From Smallanthus sonchifolius (lineage: Eukaryota > Streptophyta > Magnoliopsida > Asterales > Asteraceae): a DNA stretch of 64,000 bases. Below the pieces are notes generated by a model. That model did no database searches. It was given only the letters and a program-made list of their open reading frames with translations, and was not told the DNA's origin. A program made the translations under genes and the position numbers. The stretch is taken from NCBI GenBank assembly GCA_023525975.1, contig CM042032.1, positions 75,848,260 through 75,912,259 of the forward strand, in the 5' to 3' direction. The stretch's first letter is position 1; each line of letters starts with the position of its first letter. Shown one piece after another: positions 32,681 to 43,857 of this stretch.

Positions 32681-34755
32681 AGGGTTAGATTCAAGTAAAA
32701 AAGAGTTTTTAAAATACAAAGGGTGAAAATGATTTAGGGCCATTAGATCAAATTATAAAAAGAATTTAATGGTTGATATCAAATTGTAAAATAAAAATTT
32801 GTTGAAAGAGTATTTTAGTCATAGCCAATTTTGTTGATTTTTTATCAAGTTCCCCCCCTTTTTTTAAACGTTCATAACTTTTACATACGACATTATTTTT
32901 TTTTAAAAATTACACCATAAAAAAGAGCGTTTTTTTATCTTTAAAACGAATATAGTGTCGTTATATACAAAAACGAAATTTTTTTTACGTTTTTCAGCTC
33001 ATTGTGTAATTTGCTCGTCATTGGGTAATGTCAGGTCTGCTTATTGTGTAATGTCAGATCTGGTCATTGTGTCAAATATTCTTCATCATTGTGTTTTACG
33101 TTTTAGATAATTTCGTGTTATTTTTGTCACTGTTTTTTATGTATTATATATAACATAGTGATAAAAAATATTTGACACAATTACTAGACATTAGACACAA
33201 TGACCAGACCTGACATTATTGTTTAATATACTTATTTTGTCAAATATTTTTCATCTTTGTGTTATATGTATTAATCATTGTGTTTTACGTTTTAGACAAT
33301 GTTTTGAAACTCGGAGCGGACCGGCCGGTCGGACCGGGAACCGGTGGTCTGGCCGGTCCGGTTACATGTGTTGAAACAGTTCTTCAACGACCCGGCGGTC
33401 GGACCGGTTTTTTAATTTTTTTATCTCTTTTAAGTCTTTTGGATTAATATTTCGTACCTAATTATTAGTTTAAAAGTATTGGAATTGACTTGTTGGTGGT
33501 TTTTTAAAGATTAATGGTTGTTTGAATTGATTTATTTTTATAATATTTATGATGTCTTCTGTTTCTTAAATCCGGTCCTACCAGTGGACTGGTTAGGAGA
33601 GCGGTTCGACGTCCGGTCCGGTTCTGAAAACATTGGTTTTAGATAATTTCGTGTTATTTTTTACATTACACGATAATCAGACCTGACATTATTTTGTCAA
33701 ATATTTTTCATCATTGTGTTATGTGTATTCATTATTGTCTTTTATATTTTAGATAATTTCGTGCTATTTTTGTCACTGTTTTTCAATGTATTATATATAA
33801 CATAGTGATGAAAAATATTTGACATAATTACCTTACATTAGACACAATAACCAGACCTGACATTACACAATGACCTAACATATTTGAGCAAATTACACAA
33901 TAATGAGAAAATTACATAATGAGCTGGAAAACGTAAAACACAATGATTAATACATATAACACAATGATGAAAAATATTTGACAAAATGAGCAAATTACAT
34001 AATGATCTGGAAAACGTAAAATATAATGATAAATACATATAACACAATGATGAAAAATATTTGACAAAATAAGCAAATTACATAATAAGCAAATTACACA
34101 ATAATGTCAGGTCTGGTTATTGTGTAATGTCAAAAATAACACGAAATTATCTAAAACGTAAAACACAATGACGAAAACGAGCATCTTTTTATCTTTAAAA
34201 CGAGTATAGTATCGTTATATACAAAAACGACATTATTGTGTAATTTGCTCATTTTGTCAAATATTTTTTATCATTGTGTTATATGTATTCATCATTGTGT
34301 TTTACGTTTTCCAGCTAATTATGTAATTTGCTCATTTTGTCAAATATTTTTCATCATTTGTTATATGTATTCATTATTTTGTTTTACGTTTTCCAACTCA
34401 TTATGTAATTTGCTCATAATGTGTAATTTGCTCAAATATGTCAGTTTATTGTGTAATGTCAGGTCTGGTCATTGTTTCTAATGTCAAGTCATTGTGTCAA
34501 ATATTTTTCATCACTATGTTATATATAATACATAAAAAACAGTGACCAAAATAACACGAAATTATCTAAAACGTAAAACACAATGATGAATAAATATAAC
34601 ACAATGATAAAAAATATTTGACAAAATGACCGGACCTGACATTACACAATGACCAATATGTCCTCTCATCAAAAACAATTAAAGGACAAATGTCAAGCCA
34701 AAAAACCTTCTTACCCTTCTTATTTTTAAAACTCTTTTTATCATAACCTAACCCT
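32681..34755. mobile_element. Long inverted-repeat element filled with short diverged repeats
   Basis: The ends AGGGTTAGATTCAAGTAAAA (left) and, inverted, AGGGTTAGGTTATGATAAAA (right) continue as an arm of about 50 bp (AAGAGTTTT, AAGGGT). The inside consists of many copies, in both orientations, of a core like GTCAGGTCTGGTCATTGTG alternating with CAAATATTTTTCATCATTG. Stop-free frames that appear here are made of these repeats. TA dinucleotides flank it. A hAT MITE is inserted at 33297-33635. Confidence 0.6.
33297..33635. mobile_element. hAT-type MITE with 8-bp target duplication
   Basis: The ends CAATGTTTTGAAAC and, inverted, CAATGTTTTCAGAAC flank a 339-bp unit with many GGACCGG/CCGGTCC words. 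The 8-bp sequence GTTTTAGA is duplicated exactly at 33289-33296 and 33636-33643. An 8-bp duplication is the mark of hAT transposition. The unit is far more GC-rich than its surroundings. Confidence 0.85.
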
Positions 34756-34779
34756 ATACATATATATAATATACATATA

Positions 34780-35117
34780 GGGGAGGGATCAAGAAAAAAC
34801 CACAAAGTTAGGCGAAAACCAAGAAAACCACATCATTTTAGGCAAATTTTTTTATTTACGTATACGTATCCAAAAACAATTTTTTTGATTTACGTATACG
34901 TAACCGTAATTTTTTTGTTTTATGTTTACGTATACGTAACACTATGTGTAAAAATATTTTTTGGTAAAAATGTTTAATATTTCATTGATACTCTTATAAA
35001 TAAATAAAAATAAACTAAAACAAAAAATAAAAATTATTATATGATTGGGTAAAATTGGTTTTTTTAGTGGTTTTCTCGGTTTTCGCCTAACTTGTGGTTT
35101 TCTCTGGAACCCTCCCC
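34780..35117 (+). mobile_element. 338-bp MITE, copy A of an inverted pair
   Basis: Starts GGGGAGGGATCAAG and ends, inverted, GGGGAGGGTTCCAGAG. It is flanked by TA on both sides. The inside has TACGTATACGTA palindromes. Copy B at 35668-36005 is its reverse complement with a single difference by eye. Confidence 0.85.
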
Positions 35118-35227
35118 TATAAATATATATATAGAGAGGAAGGTTCCCCCACAAAGTGGGTTTTGCATAAAAATATGTAAAAGATGAGAAAAAATAAACT
35201 TGTGTGTGTGTGTATGTCTGTGTGTGT

Positions 35228-35621
35228 AGGATTGAGATCATTTCAAAACACTCTTTTATTGTGTTAACCCAAAAAAAACCCCATAAAAATCGATCAAATC
35301 ATTATTTTTTTTTGTGAATAATATTATTACACTAATATAACGTCATGTTATTTTTTGCACATTTTTGTAAATTCGCCAGTGTAAGTTTACACTGGTGTAA
35401 ATTTTTCTGGAAAAATAAATATTTAGTTTAAAAAAAAACTTACACCAGGTGTAAACTCACCTTACATTGCGAATTTACGAAAATGTAAAAAATAACATGA
35501 CGTTATATTAGTGTAATAAAGTTGTTCGCAAAAAAAAATAATGATTAAAAAAAATAACGATTTTTGCGGGGTTTTTTTTTGTTAACACAATAAAAGAGGG
35601 TTTTGAAAGGAACACAACCCT
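35228..35621. mobile_element. Foldback MITE between the inverted MITE pair
   Basis: Left AGGATTGAGATCATTTCAAA and right (inverted) AGGGTTGTGTTCCTTTCAAA continue together through CTCTTTTATTGTGTTAAC and on to AACATGACGTTATATTAGTG, so nearly the whole 394 bp can fold back. No coding content. Confidence 0.7.
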
Positions 35622-35667
35622 ATATATATATATACATGTTCAAAAATACATATTATATATATGTATA

Positions 35668-36002
35668 GGGGAGGGTTCCAGAGAAAACCACAAGTTAGGC
35701 GAAAACCGAGAAAACCACTAAAAAAACCAATTTTACCCAATCATATAATAATTTTTATTTTTTGTTTTAGTTTATTTTTATTTATTTATAAGAGTATCAA
35801 TGAAATATTAAACATTTTTACTAAAAAATATTTTTACACATAGTGTTACGTATACGTAAACATAAAACAAAAAAATTACGGTTACGTATACGTAAATCAA
35901 AAAAATTGTTTTTGGATACGTATACGTAAATAAAAAAATTTGCCTAAAATGATGTGGTTTTCTTGGTTTTCGCCTAACTTTGTGGTTTTTTCTTGATCCC
36001 TC

Positions 36003-36005
<3 letters not shown>
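35668..36005 (-). mobile_element. 338-bp MITE, copy B of an inverted pair
   Basis: Reverse complement of 34780-35117, same length, one substitution by eye (ACT versus ACC before a run of A near 35820). Flanked by TA-rich microsatellite. Confidence 0.85.
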
Positions 36006-36039
<34 letters not shown>

Positions 36040-36499
36040 GTTGAACTAGAAAATAATGAACAATCCAAAATCGTGAATCGATTACCTTGTTAAATAAAAA
36101 TGACGTAATGTATTGATGTTTTTATTTAAAATAATGGGAGGAAAGGATAAAACATATATGATGATCAGCTCTTTTCTTCATGTCAATGTCGGGATCAAAC
36201 TTTTATAATTGAAACTTGATGCAATTATTTGGGTTCTTAAACTGTTCATGAATCTAATTAAACTATCCGTATTGTGTCTCCTTCTTGTCCCCCTTTCCAC
36301 ACACTCGATTTCTTCTATTTTCAATATATGTTTCCTTGATTTCTACATAACTGATCATTTGTCTATAGTTTTCAATATAAGGGCTAGGGGTATGGTCTAT
36401 AAGGAGAGCCCATGAGCTACTCACGCTCACGGGAAACACTCCTCTCATCTCCTGTGAGTGAGCTGTAAGTATGGAATTCGTGAGCAGGCTTATGATCGT
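36006..36499. other. Non-coding stretch with (TA)n tract
   Basis: A (TA)n tract lies at 36006-36034. No gene is recognised in the rest. Confidence 0.5.
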
Positions 36500-37003
36500 C
36501 AGGGCCGGTTCCGAGAATCCTCAAAATGTTTTGGGCCCAGGACAAGTAAAAAAAAACGGGCCCCATAATATAAACTCATAATGGCATAATAAAAAATTAC
36601 AACAAACGAATAACGATTAACGAATCATATATAACGATTAATGAATCATGATTCATACCTCGAATAGTCTAGCGAGTCTTTTTTAATTTCTAAGTGATAA
36701 ATGGATAATACAAGTAGTGGGTCTTTTTTTAATTTCTTAGTTGATTAATAGAATAAATGGATAATACAAGTAGTAAGCGTTTTTTTAATTTCTAAGTGGG
36801 TTAATAGGATAAATGGATAATACAAGTAGTGGGCCTTTTTTAATTTCTAAGTGGGTTAATAGGATAAATAAATAATACAAGTTGGGCCTTTTATAAAAAT
36901 ATATATATATATAATATATATAAAAAAAATTAAAAACTACGGGCCCCTTAAGAAACTGAGCCCCGGACGGTCGCCCTCCCCGCCCCTCTAAGGGCCGCCC
37001 CTG
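36500..37003. mobile_element. hAT-type non-autonomous element with internal tandem repeat
   Basis: Ends CAGGGCCG and, inverted, CAGGGGCGGCCC. The flanking octamers ATGATCGT (36492-36499) and ACGATCGT (37004-37011) differ at one base, consistent with an 8-bp hAT duplication. Positions 36672-36895 hold four imperfect copies of a 55-65 bp unit with TTTTTTAATTTCTAAGT and ATAAATGGATAATACAAG. Confidence 0.75.
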
Positions 37004-37011
37004 ACGATCGT

Positions 37012-37650
37012 GAGTGAGCTGATTTCAAAATCAAACCAAACCAACCAAGTATCAACACATATGCGCTCGAATTTTATATATATTTTTTATTATAACATTT
37101 CATTTAACAATTAATTTGATTTTTATAAAGTAATTTGTGTTCGTTAATTAAAAAAAAAACAAAAGCCACAGTTTTGTTTATTTTTTTTCTGAACATCGTG
37201 GTATAAATTTTAATAAAAACAAAGTTGTTTTAAAAACAAAATATCTTTTGGTCACGGATGTGGTTTTTGACACATGTTTGGTCTCATAAGCGGTTTATTA
37301 TGTTTATTATTAACTAATTATCTGAAATTAATAAATAAATTATTTTAAAAAAATATAAAAAATCCACTCACACTAACTAACCATACCCTCCTGTATGAAT
37401 AACTTGTGAGTTAGGTGGCATCCATGTGACACTCACTTTTTCAACACACAGCGGCAAATGTGGTATATTAAAACTTTACTAAAATGGGGAGGTGTTGGGT
37501 TCAAGTCTACATATGACAAAAAAAAGGGTCCAGGTTGGGCCATGGGGTTTTCTCACCTATGATGTGTTTCCTCCTAAGGGTGCTGGAGATAATCGGGTGG
37601 GCCAGTGGCCGTTAGTGATCCAAATTGCCGTTAAAAAAAACTAAATGCCC
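37012..37650. other. Non-coding stretch
   Basis: AT-rich DNA, no gene recognised. Confidence 0.45.
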
Positions 37651-37993
37651 CTTGCCAAAGAGGTTGTGCTGTAATGGTTGTGGTAAGGCCCGGAGTCCCA
37701 GGGACCCGGGTTCGATCCCTGCCACCACCATTAATTTCCGTGTCATCGCAAATGAGGCCTAGCTCTTAGGCTGATGCACCAGGGTTTTACCCACGCCGAT
37801 CCAGGGTTCGAGACTCGGCTCTCCCTCAAGCTCGGAAGGGGCCGTATTGGGTGGGGTTTTTCCTTGAAAGCTCTCCAACTCTGACGCCAAGTGGGACCGG
37901 TGAAAACAACATATTGACCGGAGTTGAACGAGGATCTCTCATGTGACAGGAAGGTGTGACGTCACACATTCGATGTTAGCCTTAAAAAAAATA
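37651..37993 (+). mobile_element. tRNA-derived SINE
   Basis: An internal pol III promoter is visible: an A-box-like TGTAATGGTTGTGG near 37670 and a good B box GGTTCGATCCC at 37709-37719. A GC-rich unrelated body follows, ending in GTTAGCCTTAAAAAAAATAT. The head resembles a tRNA, but the rest cannot fold as one. Clear target duplications are not evident. Confidence 0.7.
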
Positions 37994-38280
37994 TCAATGT
38001 TCACTAAGTCAACCCAAACGGCAAATTTGATTTAATGCATCAAGGCTGGTTCTAGACACTTTATTGTTTTATTCTAGACAATTTCTTTTTTACAAGACAA
38101 TAACACATGTTTAAGAGTTCAATCACGAGAAAAAAAAACACAATTTGAACCATCACATGGATTTGAAACAAGTTGTTAATATTATTTGTTTTGCGAAATA
38201 AATAATGCATATTAACTTGTTTATACGACCCTCGAAAATCAAAATTCAATAATATCTTTTAAAACTTTTGAATATTTAAA
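37994..38280. other. Non-coding stretch
   Basis: No gene recognised. Confidence 0.4.
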
Positions 38281-38725
38281 ATAATAGCTTAGAACCCGTG
38301 TAGTACACACGAGATGAAAAATATCAATAAATAAAATTCTTAAATCTTTATATATATATATATATTTTACATCTGTAAAAATGTATTACATATACTAAGG
38401 ATAAAAAACAAAATTCAAAATATGTAAAAATTAATATATAATCGGGTTTCGAAAATACGTTAATCACTATTTAATTTAATTTGACTTTCATTTAATATTT
38501 GATTGTAAATAAAAGTTATATAATTAGATTTCAAAGTTTCTTATAATAAGAGATAATTTAAAATAAATATGATTTATTAGCATAATTAATATTTTCTTTA
38601 AAAACATGTTATCATTAAAAAATAAAGGTGTATTTAATAAGAGAGAGAGACGGAAAAAAATATTAAGAATAAATATGGACGCGACACGTGACATGAAAAA
38701 ACATTTATTTATTATATAGTAAAGA
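38281..38725 (+). repeat. Dispersed repeat, copy related to 58555-58850
   Basis: It carries a head with GAACCCGTGTAGTACACACG and a tail with TTAATAAGAGAGAGAGACGG, GACACGTGACATG and TTATTATATAGTAAAG. The reverse complement of 58555-58850 has the same landmarks in the same order. The family is common in plants, but I cannot assign its class. Confidence 0.5.
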
Positions 38726-39848
38726 CATAGATTACTTTTTTTAGACGGCAAATTTCGCATGCTAATATGTTCGATGGATTAGCGATGTATGCTTCACCAA
38801 CAGATTACCGACATAATTAAATGGCAGCTCACATGTTACAATGACAAATAGACGAGGGACGTATACTTCACTAAGGGATCACCGAATGAGGCTTACTAAC
38901 AAATTACCGACTGTTGATTCTCTCGGTGATATCTTTTTTAATTAAAAATAAGTAAAAAATGTTGTCGATTTTTAGTAAATGTAAATAACACGTTCCAAAT
39001 AATAAAAAAGTAATATAATTTTAAAAATTTTCTAACTACAATCAAAAGCTTTTATAAGAGACAAAATATGTTTGTATGAATACAATAAGAAAAAATCTAG
39101 TTAAGTAGAGGGAACAATTCTTGGAACTGCTTCCGCTATGCCATCACACTCGCTAGGAGTAATTCTTGGAATTGTTTCTAATCAGCCTCATGAAGCGCTT
39201 GAATTGCCACTTCTCCATCCTCGTGTTCCCTCTGATTCTACTCATGCTCTCTTTGTGTTGCCTCTTGTTTTTTTGTTGTAATACGGTAATTTACAAACAT
39301 TAAACACATGATTAGTAGTTTGTCGATGACAAAAAAATTACATGATATAAAATAATTGCAAGGACTACGATCGTAAGATCTCACAGTGTTGGAAGTACCG
39401 ACATCACTGGTAATGGCACAGTAGGGATCGTAAGTGGTCCCAAAGCCAAGTCAACCACTTCTCTGCCACGGTTGTTGATCATTAGCAGGTCGAGTGCTAG
39501 GCTTGGTCTCAACATATTTTTCCCTATGCACCTACGTCTTCTACAGTTTACCAGAATAAAAAGAAATGGAGTAACGATGGGTTTTATGAAATTTCTGTAT
39601 GAATTTATACCCACAGAAAATGATAAAAATGTTTTGAGTAAAATCTCATTCAAAATCTTAAACGTGTCAGTGGTCTTTTTGGAATTATCTAGGATATTTC
39701 ATTCGGTAAATCTTTGTCATTGTCGAAGGATTACCGACTTTAATAATAGATTTTTAAATAACTTTTTAGATTTTTGTGTAGGTCCCTCTCTAATTCGTTA
39801 TTTACCGAGGAATGTCATCCATCGGTTATAGTCAGTTTTCTAGTAGTG
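38726..39848. mobile_element. Degenerate CACTA-type fragment
   Basis: The right end at 39836-39848 reads TTTTCTAGTAGTG, the inverse of a CACTACTAGAAAA terminus. Subterminal TTACCGAC words recur at about 38800-38920 and 39730. A minus-strand frame at 39381-39653 may be a worn piece of a CACTA second gene. The left end is not identifiable. Confidence 0.45.
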
Positions 39849-41459
39849 TTAGTATCCAGGAATTCTAAATTGAAACTCATGAACTCACTTTTTTCTTTAT
39901 TTTTTTCTCAATTTTTATTTAATAGCTACTTTAGATGTATAAAAATAATTTGTAATATTTTATAGAAATCTAGAACATCATTATTAAGTTTTTTTTCTAC
40001 GTTCTCATATATAATTCTATTGAAAACTAAACTGTAAAGTAATTTTTTGTCTCTAAATGAAAATAAAATATACTTGGTGTTGGACACATCTTAATTTTAA
40101 GTAAAAAACTAGTGGGTTATGCCTGCGCATTACGGCGACTCGATTTTAAATAAAATTCATATCACCCGCTCAAGTGCCTAAACGTAAATTCATAAGTGAG
40201 CTAGATATACGAGCGAGAGTTTGTTATTGAGGAGATATTCATTGTAACAACCTTTTCAATATTCAAGTACTTACAAAACCTAAAATGTGAACTCCTTATG
40301 CATACTTTACAAACCAACATAGCATTACAATTCCTTTGTTTGTGGGCCGCCGTCCCATTTTGTTTTCTTTATAATTAATTATTTTATTATTATTACTAGT
40401 TTTATAGTTATTTTGTTTTCCACTTATAACTTTTAAAATAATATATTTTATAAAATTTTGAATATACCGTTACGACATGCTTATTTTTATTTACGTTTCG
40501 GTGTAAATTTCATTCGAAACGGAGTTGGGCGTAATAATATACAAGTTATCAAATCACAAATGTTAAACGTACGAGTTATCAAAGTTGCTTCAAGGTTACA
40601 AATTTTTAATAGTTTTTTTTTGTTTTCCACTTACAACTTTTAAAATCTGATTTTTTATAAAATTTCTAATTTGACGTTGCGACGTTCGTATTTTTATCTA
40701 CGTTTCGACCTGAATTTTCGTAACGTTAATTTTAAACCGATCAGTTATTTTAAATATTTTTTTAAAATGTTTGATTTTTTTAACCATTCAATCCTCATCT
40801 CCAAATATATCGTTAGATGGTTCCTCTTTTTTATTTTATCTACGTTAGTCGCGCGCAACGTGGACAGTATGAACAATAACTTGATTTTTTTTCTACTTTT
40901 TATTTTTAGTTAAATACAATTTCTTTCATAGAAAAAAAACAAATAGCGTCCGTGGCACAGTGATTCATGTACGTACACGTACTACAACCCCATCACGTCG
41001 CGGAATGCCATTTTAATAAAAATAAATGGAAATGATTTACTTTTACAACTTTTAAATTATGATGTTTTATAAAATTTTGAACTTCACATTGCGATGTGCC
41101 TATTTTTATTTACGTTTCGACGTGAATTTTCGTAACATTATTTTTAAACCAACCGGTTGTTTTAAACGTTTTTTAAACCGTATGGTGTCCATCTCAAAAT
41201 ACACCGTTGCGCCGTTTTTTTATCTACTTTTAAACCCACCCACCGTAATCTACCGCCGGCGTGATCTTTCTTTCAACACAAATTACATATCATTTTTTGA
41301 AATCATTAACTGTCAACCAATCTTATGACTCACAATAATTTAGAATTTAAAAACAAACAAAACTATATATTTATATTTATATTAAATATCTTAAATTAAA
41401 CATAGAAAAATAGAACAAAAGTAAATTTATAAGCTGCACATTTTATTTAATAGAAACTA
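39849..41459. repeat. Non-coding stretch with three diverged copies of a repeat
   Basis: Three similar segments begin near 40430, 40632 and 41046. Each has ACTTTTAAA, TTTTATAAAATTT, a variable GCGACGTGC-like word and TTTTTATTTACGTTTCG, followed by CGTAACATT in two of them. They are in the same orientation. Apparent open frames here are repeat sequence. Confidence 0.55.
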
Positions 41460-41869
41460 GAGTAAATTACAAATTAGTCCTCTAACTTTGTAAAAAAAAA
41501 TTGTAAGTTATGTCCTTTGACTTTAAAAATTACACTGGATGTCCTTTTTTGAAATTTTTGCACACATTTCGTGATTTTCACTAACACTCATCCAATTAAG
41601 ACGTTAAGTCAAGTCATGTGCCTCTCACGTGAGGGCATTACTGTATTTTTACCCCCTTTTCTTGTCGACACTTAATTTATAAATCCTCTCTCTCTAGTCT
41701 CCAAACATAGGTTGTCAAAGGGTCGTGCTATACGTACCTTCTTTCACTAATTTTTATTTGTTGCACCCCCATCTAAGTTTTCAAATAAATATAATTCAAA
41801 CTTTTTTTATTTTTTTTACTTTTGTCTTTTTATCAATTTGTCAATGTTGGTTAAAAGTTATTTTTTCAA

Positions 41870-42440
41870 GAGGGTGTAGCCTAACCCGTTTTTATTTTAT
41901 AAAAAATGTTTTTAAACTTAAAAAACGGTTTTATAAATAATGATTATTCGTATGGGGTAAATGGGGAGGGGGGGGGGGGGGGACGACAAGTAGGAGGGGG
42001 GGAGGGGTATATGTTTTATTTTATAGAAAGTGTTTTTAAACTTAAAAGAACGGTTTTAGAAATAATAATTTTTCGAATGCAGTAAAATGACAAGTTTAAA
42101 AGTTGTTTTTAAAGGGGGTGTGACAAGTAGGAAGAGGGATATGTATGACTTAACCCGTTTTTATTTTATAGAAAGTTTTTAAACTTAATTTTTTTTTTTT
42201 ATAAATAATGATTATTCGAAAGGGGTAAAATTAGGGGGGGACCACAAGTAGGAGAGGGGGGGTATGACAGGTAAGAGAGGGTAGGAGTATACGTTTTATT
42301 TTATTGAAAGTGTTTTTAAACTTAAAAAGAACGGTTTTAGAAATAATGATTTTTCGAAAGAGGGTAAAATGTTAAGTTTAAAAGTTATTTTTTCAGCGAG
42401 GGGATACGACAAATAGGAGTGGGGGTATGTATAGCCTAAT
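41870..42440. repeat. Four alternating tandem units inside the Mutator-like element
   Basis: Units of about 140 bp begin near 41885, 42010, 42152 and 42290. Each has GTTTTTATTTTATA, GTTTTTAAACTTAA, an ACGGTTTTA word and a GATTATTCG/GATTTTTCG word, followed by G-rich GGGGTAAA and ACAAGTAGGAG. Units 1 and 3, and 2 and 4, resemble each other most, suggesting duplication of a 280-bp pair. A run of about 17 G occurs near 41966-41982. Confidence 0.75.
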
Positions 42441-42687
42441 CCGTTGTGAAATCAGAATCAATTGAGACTCAGTTTCACACCAAACCCACAAATCAGCCTT
42501 AAGTTGCAGATGTACAGGGTAAATTCCTAATTCGAATCATATGCAGCAGATAACAAATTATTCATCAACATTATCACTTCCAAGCCTAATAACCAAATTT
42601 TGAAAATTGAAAATCTATAAATTCATCGATTAAGACGTTCCAGTTTTTAATCCATTTCATCGACAAAGCAAATTGATCTTTTGACAT

Positions 42688-42951
42688 GTGTTTCATAATG
42701 GATCCACTCTCTCCTTCTTTGTCGTCTACTCTCTCCGGTCACCGCCACTTGATCTGTGGAAAGTAGCCAACTTCTCCACAAAATGCAACACAAAATTAGA
42801 TGTCGATTTCTATGTTGGGGAGAGTGGATTCAAAATCCCTAAATTTATTAGCAAGAAACGAAACAGGGAAGAAGAACTTTTCAAAATGGTGAGATGGGAA
42901 AAAGAATTACCCAGATTCGGTGATTGTGATGGTGAAATTGGAGGAGAATGA
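42688..42951 (+). other. Possible captured exon inside Mutator-like element
   Basis: An open frame of 87 codons (MFHNGSTLSFF... ending GDCDGEIGGE) lies in a GC-richer part of the element. I do not recognise it. It may be host sequence picked up by the element or chance; the region continues GC-rich to about 43210 without a longer frame. Confidence 0.25.
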
Positions 42952-43780
42952 AGATGGCGAACAACAACGACTCCCTCACCTCCCTCCGAATTCGAAACTA
43001 AATCACAACGCGAACGACGCTGCATCCCGTCGGCCGGATCCCTTGTTTTCTACATCGGTCTAGAGCGCCACCGATTTGTCATTCTGATCACAACGATGTT
43101 TGCCGATTTGGCGATCGATTCTACTGCACACTGTAATGATGTTAACTCGTTCACTAACTGCCACTCCTTTGGGTCGGTGATTGTGCTGGGACAAAGAGAG
43201 GTTAGAGAGAGAAGATGAGATTTTTTAAAAGAAAATTAGGTTTTCAATTACATTTTTCGTCCTTTATATGATAAAATGATCATATTGTCTTCATGTGCAT
43301 GGTACATTACTAGAGTTAAAATAAAAAATTAACACGTACTAGTAGAGGGGATGAAATGTATGTAAAATTTTCAAAAAAATGACATTCAGTGTAATTATTG
43401 AAGCGTAAGGACATACTATACAATTTTATATATTTATAATAATTTGTAATTTACTCTAGAAACTATAAAATACAGGGAGAGACTATCCTAATTCTACTAT
43501 AAAACACAAATGAACTGAAAATAGTGTGTTCTCTGTATTTTTTATTTTAATCTGTCAATTTGAAACCGTTATAAATATTATCACCCCATATGAAAGAGGT
43601 CCATGAACATGAAAACAACAGTACATGTGTTATCTGCCTCAAAGCAAGTTAAAAATTTTAAAATGATAAAATATGAAATGAGGGTTCTTTTTGTTGTGCG
43701 TGGGGATGGGGTTGTACAATGTATGGATACTGAAATATAAATCTTTATATTATTGGACAATACTACCCTTTCCCTATGTT

Positions 43781-43788
43781 TATAAAAA
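43781..43788 (+). promoter_or_regulatory. Probable TATA box of the DVL gene
   Basis: TATAAAAA lies 69 bp upstream of the start codon. A start of transcription about 30 bp further on would leave a leader of roughly 40 bases. Confidence 0.55.
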
Positions 43789-43857
43789 CGGTGACTTTGG
43801 CCCTTTACTTAATACCACCATCCTCCATTGTCTTTTACTTTCTGGAAGAAAATAGGC

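Larger units (their letters stand above)
41460..43456. mobile_element. Mutator-like element with 9-bp target duplication
   Basis: Left GAGTAAATTACAAATTAGTCC and the inverted right end GAGTAAATTACAAATTATTAT start arms of about 120 bp that also share ACACTGGATGTCCTTTTTT / ACACTGAATGTCATTTTTT. The nonamer TAGAAACTA is duplicated exactly at 41451-41459 and 43457-43465. No transposase is encoded. The 2-kb inside holds a tandem array (41870-42440) and a GC-richer segment at 42680-43210 that could be captured gene sequence. Confidence 0.9.

Noticed and set aside
33800..34520. CRISPR-like array impression from regular short repeats
   Set aside because: Repeats are diverged, change orientation and have no uniform spacer length; the genome is eukaryotic.
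33259..34805. Several frames rich in Cys, Leu and Phe (for example 34236-34481)
   Set aside because: They are translations of the short repeat block and contain the same words repeated.
34942..36068. Frames with YIYIYIYI and RKPRKP words
   Set aside because: They translate the inverted MITE pair and TA microsatellites.
37651..37740. tRNA gene candidate
   Set aside because: A and B boxes are present, but the sequence cannot form a tRNA and continues into an unrelated body, so it is a SINE head.
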